Below are positions 32,583 through 43,628 of a stretch of 64,000 nt of DNA, one piece after another. The stretch spans positions 17,174,001 through 17,238,000 of the forward strand of contig OY756970.1 in the NCBI GenBank assembly GCA_963580455.1. The letters are read 5' to 3'. Below the pieces are notes generated by a model, which searched no databases, was not told where the DNA came from, and saw only the letters and a list, made by a program, of their open reading frames with translations. This DNA comes from Euonymus europaeus (Eukaryota > Streptophyta > Magnoliopsida > Celastrales > Celastraceae). Position 1 is the first letter of the stretch, and each line of letters begins with the position of its first letter. The translations under genes were made by a program, and so were the position numbers.

Positions 32583-34067
32583 TCACTGCAATGAGTTATT
32601 GCTGTTCTCCGTGAGAGCAGATTGTCTTTTGTTTGCCAGTTCTGCTGCATTCAGGAATTCACTCATGGCTTTGAGGGATGGTCCTTCAAAACCGACGTCT
32701 TCTCTCATCGCTTCTCTCATCTTCTCTTTCATTTCACTAGCCTTCCTTCTCATCTCTTCTCCTTTTTCTGTGTTTCCCATTACCATATTGATTACTCCTG
32801 CAATTTGGTCAGGCTCTATAATAGCAGACTCAATCCTTCTAGCCACCTCAACACAAACGCCTACTTCCTTTTCCAGCATATGGGAGTTAAAGAACTGCTC
32901 TGCAGCCAGTGGCCATCCGATGATTGGGGTTCCTGAGCACAGGCTCTCCAGCACTGAATTCCAACCGCAGTGGCTCAGGAATGCTCCTACTGATTTGTGA
33001 GACAGAATGTCCTGCTGTGGTCCCCATTTGTGTATAAGAAAGCCTTGATTCTTCTCTTTGATTCTGTATTCAAACCCGTCAGGGAACCATTCTGGTCTGA
33101 ATTGTTCATTTACATCGAAACCATTCGGTGGCCGAACAACCCAGATGAATGCCTTGCCACTTGCCTCTAGGCCTCTCGCCAATGCTATCATCTGTGGAGG
33201 TGAAATTGTATTCTGCGACCCAAAAGATAAATACAAAACTGAACCGGGCGGATGCAAATTTAGCCAAGAAATGCAACTATCATTCCCTGAAACCACTTTC
33301 TTGTGCGTGATGAAGCTGGCTGGTCCGATGGGCCAGCAAGGTCTTCCTCCCATTTTATTCCTAAAATATGTCACACCAGTTTGTCCCAACCCCTCTATGC
33401 TGTTTAACAGGATTGCATCTGAGCGCAAGCAAAATGCGAATTGCCGCACACGGAAGAGATACCAAGAATCAGTACCATCAGTGAACATGAGGTCATCCCC
33501 AAGTTGTGATAGTTGAAGTTGGCCTGCCTCAGGAAAGTCAGGCAGTGAGAACTCCTTTTCTTCAGTCTTGCATTGGAGCATATTCAGAGAAACCGAGAAG
33601 TAGACGGCCATGCTGTAACCTGTTCCGGCTATGAATACTGAATGGTAAATTCCAAGCTCATGAGCAACTTCCACTGTCCACCCCAGGAACATATCAGAAA
33701 TGATACATACAGGGGCATGGCCATCTTGTTTGGTCATGTCAATGATGAAGTCTCTGAAAGGAGATCGAAGAGCTTCTGAGGCTTGCAAGAGGCAAACCAT
33801 CAATTCATAAGAGGCTGAATCAGTGTTTTCAAGCCCAGGTGTGAGACCATACTTGGTTCCCTGGAAGGGAATCTCAGCAAGTTGTATGCTGGATTCAGAA
33901 GGAAGTGAAGATTTGAGGTTCTTGATGTTTAGAGGGGTATTAACAATGGTTATGGTGTAGCCTGCCCTCTTCTCTAGTTGTCTGGCTAATGCCATGAAAG
34001 GGTTGATATGGCCTTGAGCCATGAAGGGGAACATCACAATTTTTCTTGCTTCTCTCTCTTTCTCCAT
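32583..34067 (-). CDS. UDP-glycosyltransferase, family 1 (UGT92A-like)
   Basis: An intronless 494-aa ORF with both GT-B halves. The N-terminal acceptor half starts 'KIVMFPFMAQGHINPFMALA', with the likely catalytic base His20 and its partner Asp125 in 'IISDMFLGW'. The 44-residue PSPG box runs from Trp348 to Gln391: WGPQQDILSHK, then HCGWNS, and the ending WPLAAEQ. The final Gln usually goes with UDP-glucose preference. The start WGPQ, in place of WAPQ, and overall similarity point to the UGT92A group (Arabidopsis UGT92A1). Predicted reaction: transfer of glucose from UDP-glucose to a small hydroxylated metabolite in the cytosol. The acceptor cannot be read from sequence. Length is normal and all key residues are present. 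Confidence 0.92.
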   Translation of the reverse strand: MEKEREARKIVMFPFMAQGHINPFMALARQLEKRAGYTITIVNTPLNIKNLKSSLPSESSIQLAEIPFQGTKYGLTPGLENTDSASYELMVCLLQASEALRSPFRDFIIDMTKQDGHAPVCIISDMFLGWTVEVAHELGIYHSVFIAGTGYSMAVYFSVSLNMLQCKTEEKEFSLPDFPEAGQLQLSQLGDDLMFTDGTDSWYLFRVRQFAFCLRSDAILLNSIEGLGQTGVTYFRNKMGGRPCWPIGPASFITHKKVVSGNDSCISWLNLHPPGSVLYLSFGSQNTISPPQMIALARGLEASGKAFIWVVRPPNGFDVNEQFRPEWFPDGFEYRIKEKNQGFLIHKWGPQQDILSHKSVGAFLSHCGWNSVLESLCSGTPIIGWPLAAEQFFNSHMLEKEVGVCVEVARRIESAIIEPDQIAGVINMVMGNTEKGEEMRRKASEMKEKMREAMREDVGFEGPSLKAMSEFLNAAELANKRQSALTENSNNSLQ

Positions 34068-35912
34068 GACAACGATTGCTTTAACTGCAGAGTGCAGAGA
34101 GGACTCAGGGTCAGGGAGAGGGAGGACTTGGCAGTTAGCAGTGCCTGCAGTATCTTACATTCTTGCCTTTAAATTAGATAGATATGTGCAAGTCTGTTTG
34201 CATTACTACAAGATATGCAGAATTAATGCAAAGAGGAATTTATGGTAATAAATCAAGAAAATATTGCAATTAAATTTACTGACTTCATTTATCACAAAAA
34301 AATAATACTAGGGATCTCAATGATTTTCATCTCTAAATCACCCCAACAATGTGTGATACTTATTTATTGGATGTAGTGACACCAAATCATTGATTTTTTT
34401 TTCCCTTGAATAGAACTTACTATATATGTAAATAATACTGAATCCTTTCTACGGATCTACCCTTTTGTTCAAAGATGACACATATATGATCAACGAAGTA
34501 TGAAAATATTTTGAGTAAAGGTTAAATTGTAGAGCCAAACATGTTGGGCCTGAAATGCTAAAGCCTAAACAATAGGCCCAAAACTTTGAACAATATAAGC
34601 AGACTTAATAATGCATTTAAAAATGATCTCCAACGCAATGAGTTATTGCCCTTAAATTTATAAGAATATATACATATATCCTCAAAGATATATGAACGAT
34701 TGAAAATACTTTTCAAATAAAAAACTCAATCAAAGAGTGCTCATAAAATCGTTTAAAGAATATTAAACTTTTTCAAAACATAGGCGATATAAAGTCTTGA
34801 AAAAAACTAGGGTTTAAACCAATATATAAGGGTAACAATTATATCTAACGAAAATCCTAGTAGGAGAGATAATCAATCCTAAAATCTTAAGTATTCTTTC
34901 TCAATCAATTAATGATTTAAATCAACTATTTCCATAAAAACAGAACCAGAATTAATCTTTGTCATCAAAACTTTTATTTAAAAGTCATGCAACACATGAT
35001 TTACATGTTTATGCCCCGACTCAACCTAATTCTTCATTTCTATGTAATGTGGATCTCAACTAGTCTAAAGAGCATATTACATTTGTGATTACAATGTCAA
35101 TCAGAGTGTCACATTAAATATCCTAACAAGGGCAATAACAAAATTTATATTAGGGTGAAAAAAGCATCCACTTATTAAAAATAAGCCTTCTTACAATCAA
35201 ATCTTAAAATTTCAGTACATTCTACGTTTCGACTTTTCTTAATCACAGTCAAGGAAAGAAACACCAGCCTCATATAAGCACATAAACAAACAGAAAACAT
35301 ATAGGATAGAAGGAAATTTTCATCAACTCAACATTGGAGATCCCTACAGTAACCTGTCATCCAAAACTATCATTAGACAAATAATGCTGAGAAAGATTAT
35401 CTGGTGTATGTATTTCACCGTGTTCTAGAGAACAGTAATAGCAACAGCAAGAGAAAATGTGTGGACTGGTAACCAGTAATCACACTATAGAGACACCAAT
35501 CCATGAATGAAAGGTTCGATCCTTAGCAAGAGCCATTACCTATTCACTAATTGCTTCAAGAAACCTCCACACATTTTGAGCTTCTGAAAGAAATAAGATA
35601 AGAGGGTTACATAAAGAAAGGAAAAACTAACTCTTCGATCTGCCCACTTGACCAGTTCAGCTAATTAATTAATGAGGCATATTGAATATGAGTGATATAT
35701 ATACAAGTCTTATTTTGGTTGTAGCTCCAAATGTTCAAATAAAGTTGGGTAGAGGCAAAATACCCAACTGTTGTCTCCATGTGGCAACCATCACAAGGAA
35801 ATGAAATATAACCTCTGATTCCAACGCAGATCGATACAGGCATTAGATATAAGAATCATGCACTCATAAGCTTTTGACACACAAAGACTTGGAAATTAAG
35901 GTTATAAAGAAA
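34068..35912. other. Intergenic region upstream of the UGT
   Basis: AT-rich without a recognised gene. GGCCC/GGGCC-type motifs near 34545-34585 are isolated. Short ORFs here show no family features. Confidence 0.5.
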
Positions 35913-36297
35913 ATGGAGTTGAGAGTTGCAGAAGAAATGCTGTTTCGAAGCCGAAACCAGGAGAGCAATAATCAAGTTGAAGCCATTGGCAGTCAAGTGA
36001 GTAGTGTTGTTTCTAGTCATTGCAAGGAAGATGGGAGTATGAGGATGAAGATATGGGTAAGGAAGCAAGACTTGAAGCAAGTTCTTGATGTAATCAAATG
36101 TGGCAATACTGCTACTTCTTCTTGTAATTACGTACCACCACTACTCATCATAAATCTCGTCATTATCCATGGAGCATCGATCGTTTGAATCTGCTGCGAA
36201 GAAAGCATCATTTGAGAGCCGCGACGCCATGGGAAGTCGGAGCAAGGGTTGTTCTTGGACTCCTACGCTGCAAAGTATTCCGGAGAACTTAATCTGA
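35913..36297 (+). pseudogene. Degraded small plant protein gene ('RLNLLRRKH ... LQSIPE' family)
   Basis: The ATG at 35913 opens MELRVAEEML and continues with 'MRMKIWVRKQDLKQVLDVI'. Further on, 'RLNLLRRKHHLRA' and 'SWTPTLQSIPENLI' with TGA at 36295-36297 appear in two other frames. Small uncharacterised plant proteins combine a (V/I)(K)x(Q/K)L(K/E)xLL segment, an E(Q/H)RLNLLRRKH segment and a W(K/T)PxLQSIPE ending in this order; I recognise the pattern but know no function. The lesion just before the second block looks like a tandem duplication of ATCG (GAGC-ATCG-ATCG-TTTG). At least three frame changes in 385 bp make it a pseudogene. Confidence 0.6.
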
Positions 36298-37047
36298 TCG
36301 TTCAGTAGGTATATATTAATTAATCGTCTCAAGAGTCAAGACCGATTGATCACTTTTGTATTGTAATGATAATTATATTCACATTACATGATAAAATTTG
36401 GTTTAATTTTAATTTTTTATTTTTAATAATCACACTACCAATATTTGACATATATATTATAAAGTTTATAATCATAATACCTGTCAAAACTTGGTATTCT
36501 AATTACGGCGTAATAGGATTCATAATATATTATAATTGCACTAATTTCACATATCAATAGATTTATATTCTCTCTGTCCTTATTTGATAAATTCATTTAT
36601 TTTTTTACATAATTTAAGAAAATTTAATTAATATCATTACAAAAATAAATTTAATTAGTTTTCTTCCTAATATAATCTTCAAGTACTCCACTAACATTTT
36701 ATTATTGCTAGAATTTAATATTATTTCATTAATAAAGATAAATGATTAATGAGAATATATTAATAAATTAGTGATTTTTGATTATACTAAAAAAAAAATG
36801 AATTATAATTTAAGAAGAAAAAAAATGGAGCCTATCAAACATTAAACATGAACGAAGGAAGGAAGTGTCATTTTGGGAGCTTTGCACTCATATTTAAATT
36901 AAATAAATAAATAAATAATCACCGAATGATATACGGCTGAGATCGTCATCTGTTTATTGCCAGGGTCCCACATGAGCGTGGACCCCACCAGATACCACTT
37001 AAAAGTTCATAGGAGAGGACGGCATTTTCAGGACGCGGGTCTTAAAA
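36298..37047. other. AT-rich upstream region of the DYW PPR gene
   Basis: No gene. Contains a possible Stowaway-like element (36567-36866) and an (AAAT)n tract near 36895-36918. The last 100 bases are more GC-rich and probably hold the promoter and leader of the gene at 37048. Confidence 0.5.
36567..36866. mobile_element. Possible Stowaway-like MITE
   Basis: The left end TTCTCTCTGTCCTTATTTGA and the reverse complement of the right end (CTTCCTTCCTTCGTTC, then TTTGATAGG) are roughly inverted. Both resemble the CTCCCTCCGTCCC termini of Stowaway elements. The arms are degenerate and TA duplications are not clear on both sides. Confidence 0.3.
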
Positions 37048-39444
37048 ATGGCTGCAGTGTCTGTTCACGGCTGCTTCAACGCCTCCAACGCTCTCGGTAA
37101 CGTTGCAGGAAGGCAATTGGGTATGTCAAAAGCGAACTTGATCAAGCCGAGAGTCTGTGAATACGCTCCTATTGATATGAACCAGGCTGTGAATTCTCGT
37201 ACTGAACCACAGACACTCTCGCTCACGCGGACTCTCAGTGTGCATATAGATTCTGGTTCGATGGATCTTGCACTCAATGTGTTCGAGAAAATGGGTCATA
37301 GAGATACTTATGTATGGAATGTCATCATAAGAGGGCTTGCCAATACTGGCTTTGTTCAAGAGGCAATTGATTTTTACTACAGAATGCTAAATGAAGGGTT
37401 TAAAGGAGACTATTTTACTTACCCATTTGTGATTAAGGCATGTGGCGGGTTATCAACCATGGCAGAAGGACAAAAGGTTCACGCAAAGGTTTTCAAACTC
37501 GGGCTGGGTTTGGATGCTTATGTTTCTAATTCCCTGATTGTTATGTATGCAAAGTTTGGGTACATTGAGTATGCAGAGAGGGTGTTCGGAGAAATGCCCG
37601 TGAAAGATTTGGTTTCCTGGAATTCTATGATCAGTGCATATCAAATGGTCGGTGATGCGTTGGGATCGTTGATTTGTTTTAGAGAAATGACAAAAATGGG
37701 AATAAAACCTGATCGTTTCAGTGTGACAAGTGCACTTGGTGCGTGCAGGTTGGATTTTGGTTTTCGAAGTGGAATGGAAATCCATTGCCAAGCCATTAAG
37801 AATAAGCTCGAGCTTGATATTACTGTTCAGACTTCGCTCATTGACATGTATGGTAAGTGTGGTAAAGTTGATTATGCAGAGACGGTGTTTCAGAGTATTT
37901 GGACAAAGAACATTGTAGCTTGGAATGCTATGATAGGTATTTATGCTCGTACTGCTCATTTTTCTGAGGCATTTGCGTGCTTTAGAAATATGCGAGAGGT
38001 TGATAAGTGTGATCCAGATACTATTACATTGGTGAACTTGCTCCCTGCTTGTGCGCAGTGGGGATCTCTCTTGGAGGGTAAGGCTATCCATGCATATGCA
38101 ATTAGAAAAGAATTTCTCCCTAACGTAGTGTTTGAAACTGCACTAATCGACTTGTACGGGGAGTGTGGAGATTTGAAATCAGCAGAAAGTTCATTCCATT
38201 TAATGGCTGAAAAGAACTTAATTTCATGGAATGCCATGATTACAGCTTATGTACATAATGGGTCGAACAGGAAAGCCCTAAAACTGTTCCAGGAACTCTG
38301 GACCACGCCTTTCTTGCCAGATGCAATTACGATCGCAAGCATCTTACCGGCCTACGCTGAATCAGCTTCATTGAGTGAGGGCATGCAGATTCATGCTTAT
38401 GTTACAAAATTGGAATTTAGTACAAACATATTCATCTCAAATTCAATTGTTTACATGTATGCAATGTGTGGTGATCTCCAGACAGCAAGTAAGTATTTTG
38501 ATGAGATGCCGTGTAAGGATATTGTTTCATGGAACACTATCATCATGGCTTATGGCATTCATGGATTTGGTAGAACTTCCATCCAATTATTTAATGCGAT
38601 GAAGGAAAAGGGCATCAAACCAAATGGGAGAACTTTTGTTTCTGTGTTGTCTTCGTGTGGCATTTCTGGCATGGTTGATGAAGGGTGGGAATACTTTAAT
38701 TCGATGAAAAGGGACTATGAAATTGATGCAACAATAGAGCATTACGGCTGTATGCTTGACATTCTTGGTCGGTCAGGTAATCTAAGCTCTGCAAAACAGT
38801 TTATTGAAGAAATGCCATTGGCACCGACAGCCAGGATATGGGGTTCCTTACTAGCTGCAAGTAGAAACCACAACAACATAGAAATTGCAGAGTTTGCTGC
38901 TAGGCATGTTTTCTCGTTGGAACATGATAACGCCGGGTGTTACATTTTGCTTTCAAACATGTATGCCAAAGCTGGGAGGTGGGAAGATGTTGAGTGGATT
39001 AATAGTCAAATGATGAAAGAAGGGATAACAAGAACATTTGGTTGTAGCATGGTTGAGACAAATTCTAAGACTCACTGGTTTGTCAATGGAGATAGGTCCC
39101 ACTCTGAAACAAAAATGATCTATGATGCATTGGATGTTATTTTGAGGAATATAGCAAAAGGCATTTACGTTCATACCGCTGCCAAGTTCAGACCACAAGA
39201 TTTATCAAGAAAAAGGGCAAATTCACCAGAGAATCATAGTGCAAAGTTGGCTATTGCCTTTGGATTGATCTCCTCAACAATTGGGAAGACTGTTCTCGTT
39301 AGAAAAAACATTAGAATATGTGAAGATTGTCACACAGCTGCCAAGCAAATTTCTATCTTTACCAAAAGAGAGATAATATTAGGAGATTCTAAAATCTTTC
39401 ACCACTTCAAGGACGGATGCTGCTCTTGTGGAGATTACTGGTGA
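37048..39444 (+). CDS. PPR protein of the DYW class with an altered deaminase motif (At4g35130-like)
   Basis: An intronless 798-aa ORF. PLS-type PPR motifs fill about residues 70-600, E/E+ motifs about 600-700, and a DYW domain closes the protein with '[14 protein letters not shown]'. The DYW domain is the C-to-U deaminase of organelle RNA editing and needs a zinc-binding HxE...CxxC set. Here CxxC is present (Cys758, Cys761) and His730 is present, but the catalytic Glu is replaced: [13 protein letters not shown] where almost all DYW proteins have [12 protein letters not shown]. The alanine codon GCA (39241-39243) is one base from GAA. Many blocks resemble Arabidopsis At4g35130, annotated as chloroplast-targeted. 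Likely role: site-specific organelle RNA binding, with deaminase activity doubtful or provided by a partner. Confidence 0.9.
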   Translation: MAAVSVHGCFNASNALGNVAGRQLGMSKANLIKPRVCEYAPIDMNQAVNSRTEPQTLSLTRTLSVHIDSGSMDLALNVFEKMGHRDTYVWNVIIRGLANTGFVQEAIDFYYRMLNEGFKGDYFTYPFVIKACGGLSTMAEGQKVHAKVFKLGLGLDAYVSNSLIVMYAKFGYIEYAERVFGEMPVKDLVSWNSMISAYQMVGDALGSLICFREMTKMGIKPDRFSVTSALGACRLDFGFRSGMEIHCQAIKNKLELDITVQTSLIDMYGKCGKVDYAETVFQSIWTKNIVAWNAMIGIYARTAHFSEAFACFRNMREVDKCDPDTITLVNLLPACAQWGSLLEGKAIHAYAIRKEFLPNVVFETALIDLYGECGDLKSAESSFHLMAEKNLISWNAMITAYVHNGSNRKALKLFQELWTTPFLPDAITIASILPAYAESASLSEGMQIHAYVTKLEFSTNIFISNSIVYMYAMCGDLQTASKYFDEMPCKDIVSWNTIIMAYGIHGFGRTSIQLFNAMKEKGIKPNGRTFVSVLSSCGISGMVDEGWEYFNSMKRDYEIDATIEHYGCMLDILGRSGNLSSAKQFIEEMPLAPTARIWGSLLAASRNHNNIEIAEFAARHVFSLEHDNAGCYILLSNMYAKAGRWEDVEWINSQMMKEGITRTFGCSMVETNSKTHWFVNGDRSHSETKMIYDALDVILRNIAKGIYVHTAAKFRPQDLSRKRANSPENHSAKLAIAFGLISSTIGKTVLVRKNIRICEDCHTAAKQISIFTKREIILGDSKIFHHFKDGCCSCGDYW

Positions 39445-40022
39445 CCAAAGTTGGCTCAAGACTCAGCCCTAGTTTAAGGTACCTAATTTTGTGATTTCCT
39501 ATACCTTTTAAACAGTAACGAGTTGGTCACTTGAGTACTGAGTTATATGCTATGGATTCGAGTGGGGAAACGGGATAATTTCTAACGTGAGAAGTGAGAG
39601 GAGCCTAGAAATTCTAGGCGTCCACCCACAATATCCTAGTAACAATTATCAGACTTCATGGATGGACAAGTAAAGCTTGAACATGTCAAATATAATAATT
39701 GTCTATAATTACTAGGGATTCAAAACATTGTGACAATTATTCTGAATAATAATGAAGAACAATGTAAAAATACTGAGAGGAATAAACACTCCCATTTTGA
39801 ATTTTAAATTTCGTCGCCAAAAATCGCAACATATTAGCATCTTCCCACTTCTATGATTAAAAAAAAACATCTTCCCACTTCTTCTATCCACGAAAAAACA
39901 AAAATGAAAACCAAAAACACTATTTACAAACTGTGCCAGTTAACTAACAGTCAAATCGGGAAATTCCAAGAAAAACTGAAAATTCCAAAAAAGCCCTCCA
40001 TCGCAGTCTCCTATTCTATCTC
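39445..40022. other. Convergent 3' flanks (DYW PPR gene and small gene at 40023)
   Basis: Presumed 3' UTRs; AT-rich, no other ORF recognised. Confidence 0.5.
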
Positions 40023-40499
40023 TCAGTCAATCTTTTCGAAGTCGTCTTCTTCTTCTTCAATCTCGCCTGATCTTCTCTCTCTAAACACTTCCTTAAACAC
40101 TTTCAAAACAACGTCTTTTAACCATCCCACACATCCACATTCACCACAACACCTATCCTTCAATTTACCCCAAAATCCTCTCTCCTCCATCTCCGCCGGA
40201 GTCGACATCGGCTGCAAATAAGCCCAGGCCGCGTGCTTCAGAAGCGGGTTCTTGATGGGTATCTCGTGCCAGCTCGAGTTATGCGCCGTCGGGGACGTGA
40301 TCGCCGATGGAGAAGCGGGTAACAGGTCCTTGAGACTTGTGTACGTCATCGTTTGAATCGTTATCATCTCTATGTCCGATAAACTGTACCCCGAACTGAA
40401 TCCGTTGTTGTGCAAGAGAAAACCCGGAGAGTGAGAGCCGTACATTAGGGCTTTCTCGTTCTCGTTGTTTGAAGGATGGATCAGCGGTTTCTGGTCCAT
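40023..40499 (-). CDS. Plant-specific protein of unknown function (At5g16110-like)
   Basis: A single-exon ORF of 158 aa starting MDQKPLIHPSNNENEKALMY. The conserved centre is 'TYTSLKDLLPASPSAITSPT', 'SSWHEIPIKNPLLKHAAWAY' and 'LQPM', followed by a Cys-rich stretch (CCGECGCVGW) and an amphipathic segment, then an acidic tail (EIEEEEDDFEKID). I recognise the 'EIPIKNPLLKHAAWAYLQPM' block from small land-plant proteins such as At5g16110, which have no known function. There is no signal peptide or clear membrane span. Conservation of the block makes it a real gene; the role is open. Confidence 0.8.
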   Translation of the reverse strand: MDQKPLIHPSNNENEKALMYGSHSPGFLLHNNGFSSGYSLSDIEMITIQTMTYTSLKDLLPASPSAITSPTAHNSSWHEIPIKNPLLKHAAWAYLQPMSTPAEMEERGFWGKLKDRCCGECGCVGWLKDVVLKVFKEVFRERRSGEIEEEEDDFEKID

Positions 40500-41856
40500 T
40501 GATTAATCAGAGGGAGAACAATTGTTTCTGAAATTCGTAGTGAAGTAGGAGTGTTTGTTTGTGACAGAGACAAACAAACAAGCTGGAAGGAGGAGTGGTA
40601 CTGCTAGGTTGCCTGCGAAGTGCGTGGAGAGCACGGTCGAGTGTATAAGTGCCAACTGGTGGTGGCTGTTACGTAACTGTCTCTTGCTTTTAGTTTCTGT
40701 TATACCAGTTTAACTTTAATCTCTAAAATCTAAATAGTAAATATAATAATTAAAAGAAAAAAAAGATAAGATAATTGTCTGTTCAAAATTATTATAATGA
40801 TAAGAATGCCTTCACTAATATTTCTTTGGATTTTATATTTCTAGCGTTTAGAATATTATATTCTGATAAAAAGAATATTATATTACCATGGATGACTAGG
40901 TGTAATTTGTGTTATACTCCAACATATGATAAATAATGTAGCTTGAGCAACATCTCACAATTCCAAATAACTACTAACTCTTCTCAAGAGTCTGATTAAT
41001 AATTACTACAATCCTTAATTTTAATAATAATAAAGTGCGGGATAGTAGTGCGGTTCAACACGTAGTTCAGATCAATCACAATAGTCAACAGATAAGATTG
41101 TGTACAAAATAGTTTGAAGAGTTGTATTTATATTTTCTATTAGGTTTGATTTGTTGTGTTTCTTGGCCATAGGTTTTGGACTATTTTTCACTATTGACAT
41201 GTACAGAAAGATGATGAATAAGTCATCAAAACATCCATATAGTTATGAATGGAGATGGGCAAAGGCAAATTTGCCATATTCCATGGATAATCACTTCCAA
41301 CTTCGGATAATTAGCCCCACATAAAAAGAAGATTAATCAAAATCCTCCTCACACATCTACAGAAGTTGCAGAGTAACCATTATGTTCTGATAGTCAAGAC
41401 TTTTTTTTTCCTTTCTTTTCCATCTGATATCTCTTTGTTGGTTAAATTGCACATCTGCACTTTAACACTCTTCTATTATGCTGCCTTCTTATTTAACTGA
41501 TGGTTGTTAGGCAAATGTCCTTCAATTATGGATTAGATTTAAATAAGGATGTGATATGGCTGGATTATCCTCTTGAGCTGCAACAGACTGTTCATGGAGA
41601 TAACCATATGAATCCACTTGGCATTCACCCAGATAAGGAGAAAGAACAAGGAAGTTTCCCTACAAACACAATGGAGATTTCTATATATTTGTTTATGAAT
41701 CGGATTTTACAATTTTTTTGTCTATTAAACATCGCTGTCTAGTTTGGCTTCTTTTTCAGAACCAAACAAGCGACAAAGGATAAAGACACAACATCTATGC
41801 ATTCTCAGATTCTTTCTGCAGTTTGAAGGTGTCTGATGGTCTGAACTGAGCTCAAA
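40500..41856. other. Intergenic region between the unknown gene and the PP2A B' gene
   Basis: It contains the promoter of the minus-strand gene (40500-40700) and the promoter and leader of the PP2A subunit. An 80-codon ORF at 41500-41742 shows no family match and may be leader sequence. No repeats of note. Confidence 0.45.
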
Positions 41857-41880
41857 ATGTTTCTATATGCGAATGTTTGA
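41857..41880 (+). promoter_or_regulatory. Upstream ORF overlapping the PP2A B' start codon
   Basis: ATG at 41857 starts a seven-codon ORF (MFLYANV) that ends with TGA at 41878-41880, past the main ATG at 41867 and in a different frame. If the mRNA starts upstream, ribosomes using this ATG would miss the first main ATGs (41867, 41873). They could reach the in-frame ATGs at 41885 and 41891. This is a common way to lower or tune translation. The transcription start is not known. Confidence 0.45.
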
Positions 41881-43360
41881 AGGGATGAAAATGGGTGTTC
41901 ACAGAAACTCCCCAAAAGGGTCCCCTAAATCCTTTGAGAAGACAACCCTTAAATTCTTGTTTGATCTGGATTCCAAGAACAATAGTCCAATCAACACTCT
42001 TAGGAGTCCCAAAAATGTCAGGCAGTCTTCTGAATCTGAACACCAAGAGGTCCTTTCCATAATCTCATACTGCTCCTTCATCTTCTCTTTCACTGATCCT
42101 TCGGAGTCTCCTTCGCAGCAAGACCTCAAGCGGCTCAAGCTCATCCAGCTCTTATCAATGGTTAAAACCTCAAAAAAGCCTCTCTCTGATCAGGTTCTTC
42201 CCTCTCTCATGTCCATGCTATCCACCAACATTTTCCACCCTCTTCCTCCACCTTCAAGTAGTTGTTTTGACTCAGACCTGAGTGACGACGAGCAAGTCGT
42301 TTCCACTCCTTCACCAGCATGGACTCACCTTCAACTTGTTTATGAAATCCTCACGAGGCTAGTACTCAACGAGGATCCTGAGACTCTTCGCAATTACATT
42401 GATCATCGCTTCCTTATCAATCTCCTGTGTCTTTTTCAATCGGAAGACCCAAGAGAACGTGAGAGCTTGAAGAATGTTTATCATAGGATATACTCAAGAT
42501 TTACTTTCTACCGATCATTGATGAGGAAGTCGATGAATGATGTTTTCTTGCAGTATGTGTTTGTGACAGAGAGACATTGTGGGATTGGAGAGCTACTAGA
42601 GATATGGGGAAGTATTATCAATGGCTTTACTGTCCCATTGAGAGAAGAGCACAAACTATTCTTGATGAGAATCCTAATTCCTCTACACAAGACCAAGGGT
42701 ATGCAGATTTACCACAGGCAACTAGCTTATTGTGTTTCTCAGATTGTGCAGAAAGATCTTGTGCTTGGTGGGGTTGTCATTAGAGGAATCTTAAGGTACT
42801 GGCCGATCACTAACTGTCAGAAGGAAGTTCTGCTTATCAGTGAAATCGAAGGATTGGTGGAGAATATCGATCCTGATCAGTACAGAAAGTTGGCTCTCCC
42901 AATTTGTACCAAAATTATAAAATGCTTGAACAGTTGGAGTTCACAGGTACATATATACGAGTCTTTCTGTTACTTAATATTTTATAGGATGTGAAGATTT
43001 ATAGATGAAATCCAACTGAATCATCCATTCCAGGTAGCTGAACGTGCGCTATACCTGTGGAACAACGAGCACTTTGTGAAGATGACATCGTCAGCGATGG
43101 AAGAAGTTTTTCCAGTGCTAGTTAAAGGCATGGAGAAGAACCTGAAGTGGCATTGGAGCAAGAGTGTCAAGCAGTTGACAGAAAATGTGAAGTTGATGTT
43201 GGAAGGAATGGATCCAAGTTTGTACCACAAGTGTCTCCAAGAAATAGACCAGAAGGAATCCTCGGCTAAGCAAGAAGAGATCGAGAGGAAGCAGAATTGG
43301 GAAAGGATTGAACTTGCAGCTGCCCAGAATCAGTTCCTTCAAATTCGTCTTTCTCATTGA
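41867..43360 (+). CDS. PP2A regulatory subunit B' (B56 family), divergent member
   Basis: Two exons, 41867-42946 and 43034-43360 (GT-AG, phase 0), give 468 aa. B56 hallmarks are 'PAWTHLQLVYEILTRLVLNE', 'LFQSEDPRERESLKNVYHRI', 'GELLEIWGSIINGFTVPLRE' and 'VAERALYLWNNEHFV'. The subunit wraps as HEAT-like repeats, binds the PP2A A/C core and chooses substrates (LxxIxE-type motifs in the family). The N-terminus (MRMFEGMKMGVHRNSPKGSP) is shorter than, and unlike, the WKQ...KLPRK start of most plant B' proteins as I remember them. The acidic insert 'SDLSDDEQVVSTPS' sits before the PAW block. The final helix is Gln/Glu-rich. Family assignment is firm; the paralogue (for example B'kappa) is not. Confidence 0.9.
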
Positions 43361-43628
43361 ACACCATAGTTAAGAAAAAAAGATGATTTCAACTCTATTA
43401 CAAGTAGGCAGCGACATAATAAAGAACGTCATATGATAACATGCGTCATATCAGCCTGCTAAATCTGATCAATAGTGTATATACATATACAATTTTGCTT
43501 TATATAAAGGAAAAATATATTTTTTTGCTTTAAAGAGCTGTTTTTTTCTTATTCTTTTCTTATGAGACCTTTAAATTTCTGGTTAAGAACAAATAGAGTA
43601 AGATTCAACGAGGAATCAGTTTCTGGAT

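Noticed and set aside
32599..33516. Plus-strand ORFs of 104-152 codons opposite the UGT gene
   Set aside because: The minus-strand UGT has complete catalytic and PSPG motifs; the plus-strand frames have none.
41500..41742. 80-codon ORF upstream of the PP2A B' gene
   Set aside because: No family match and no clear splice link to the B' frame; probably leader or spacer.
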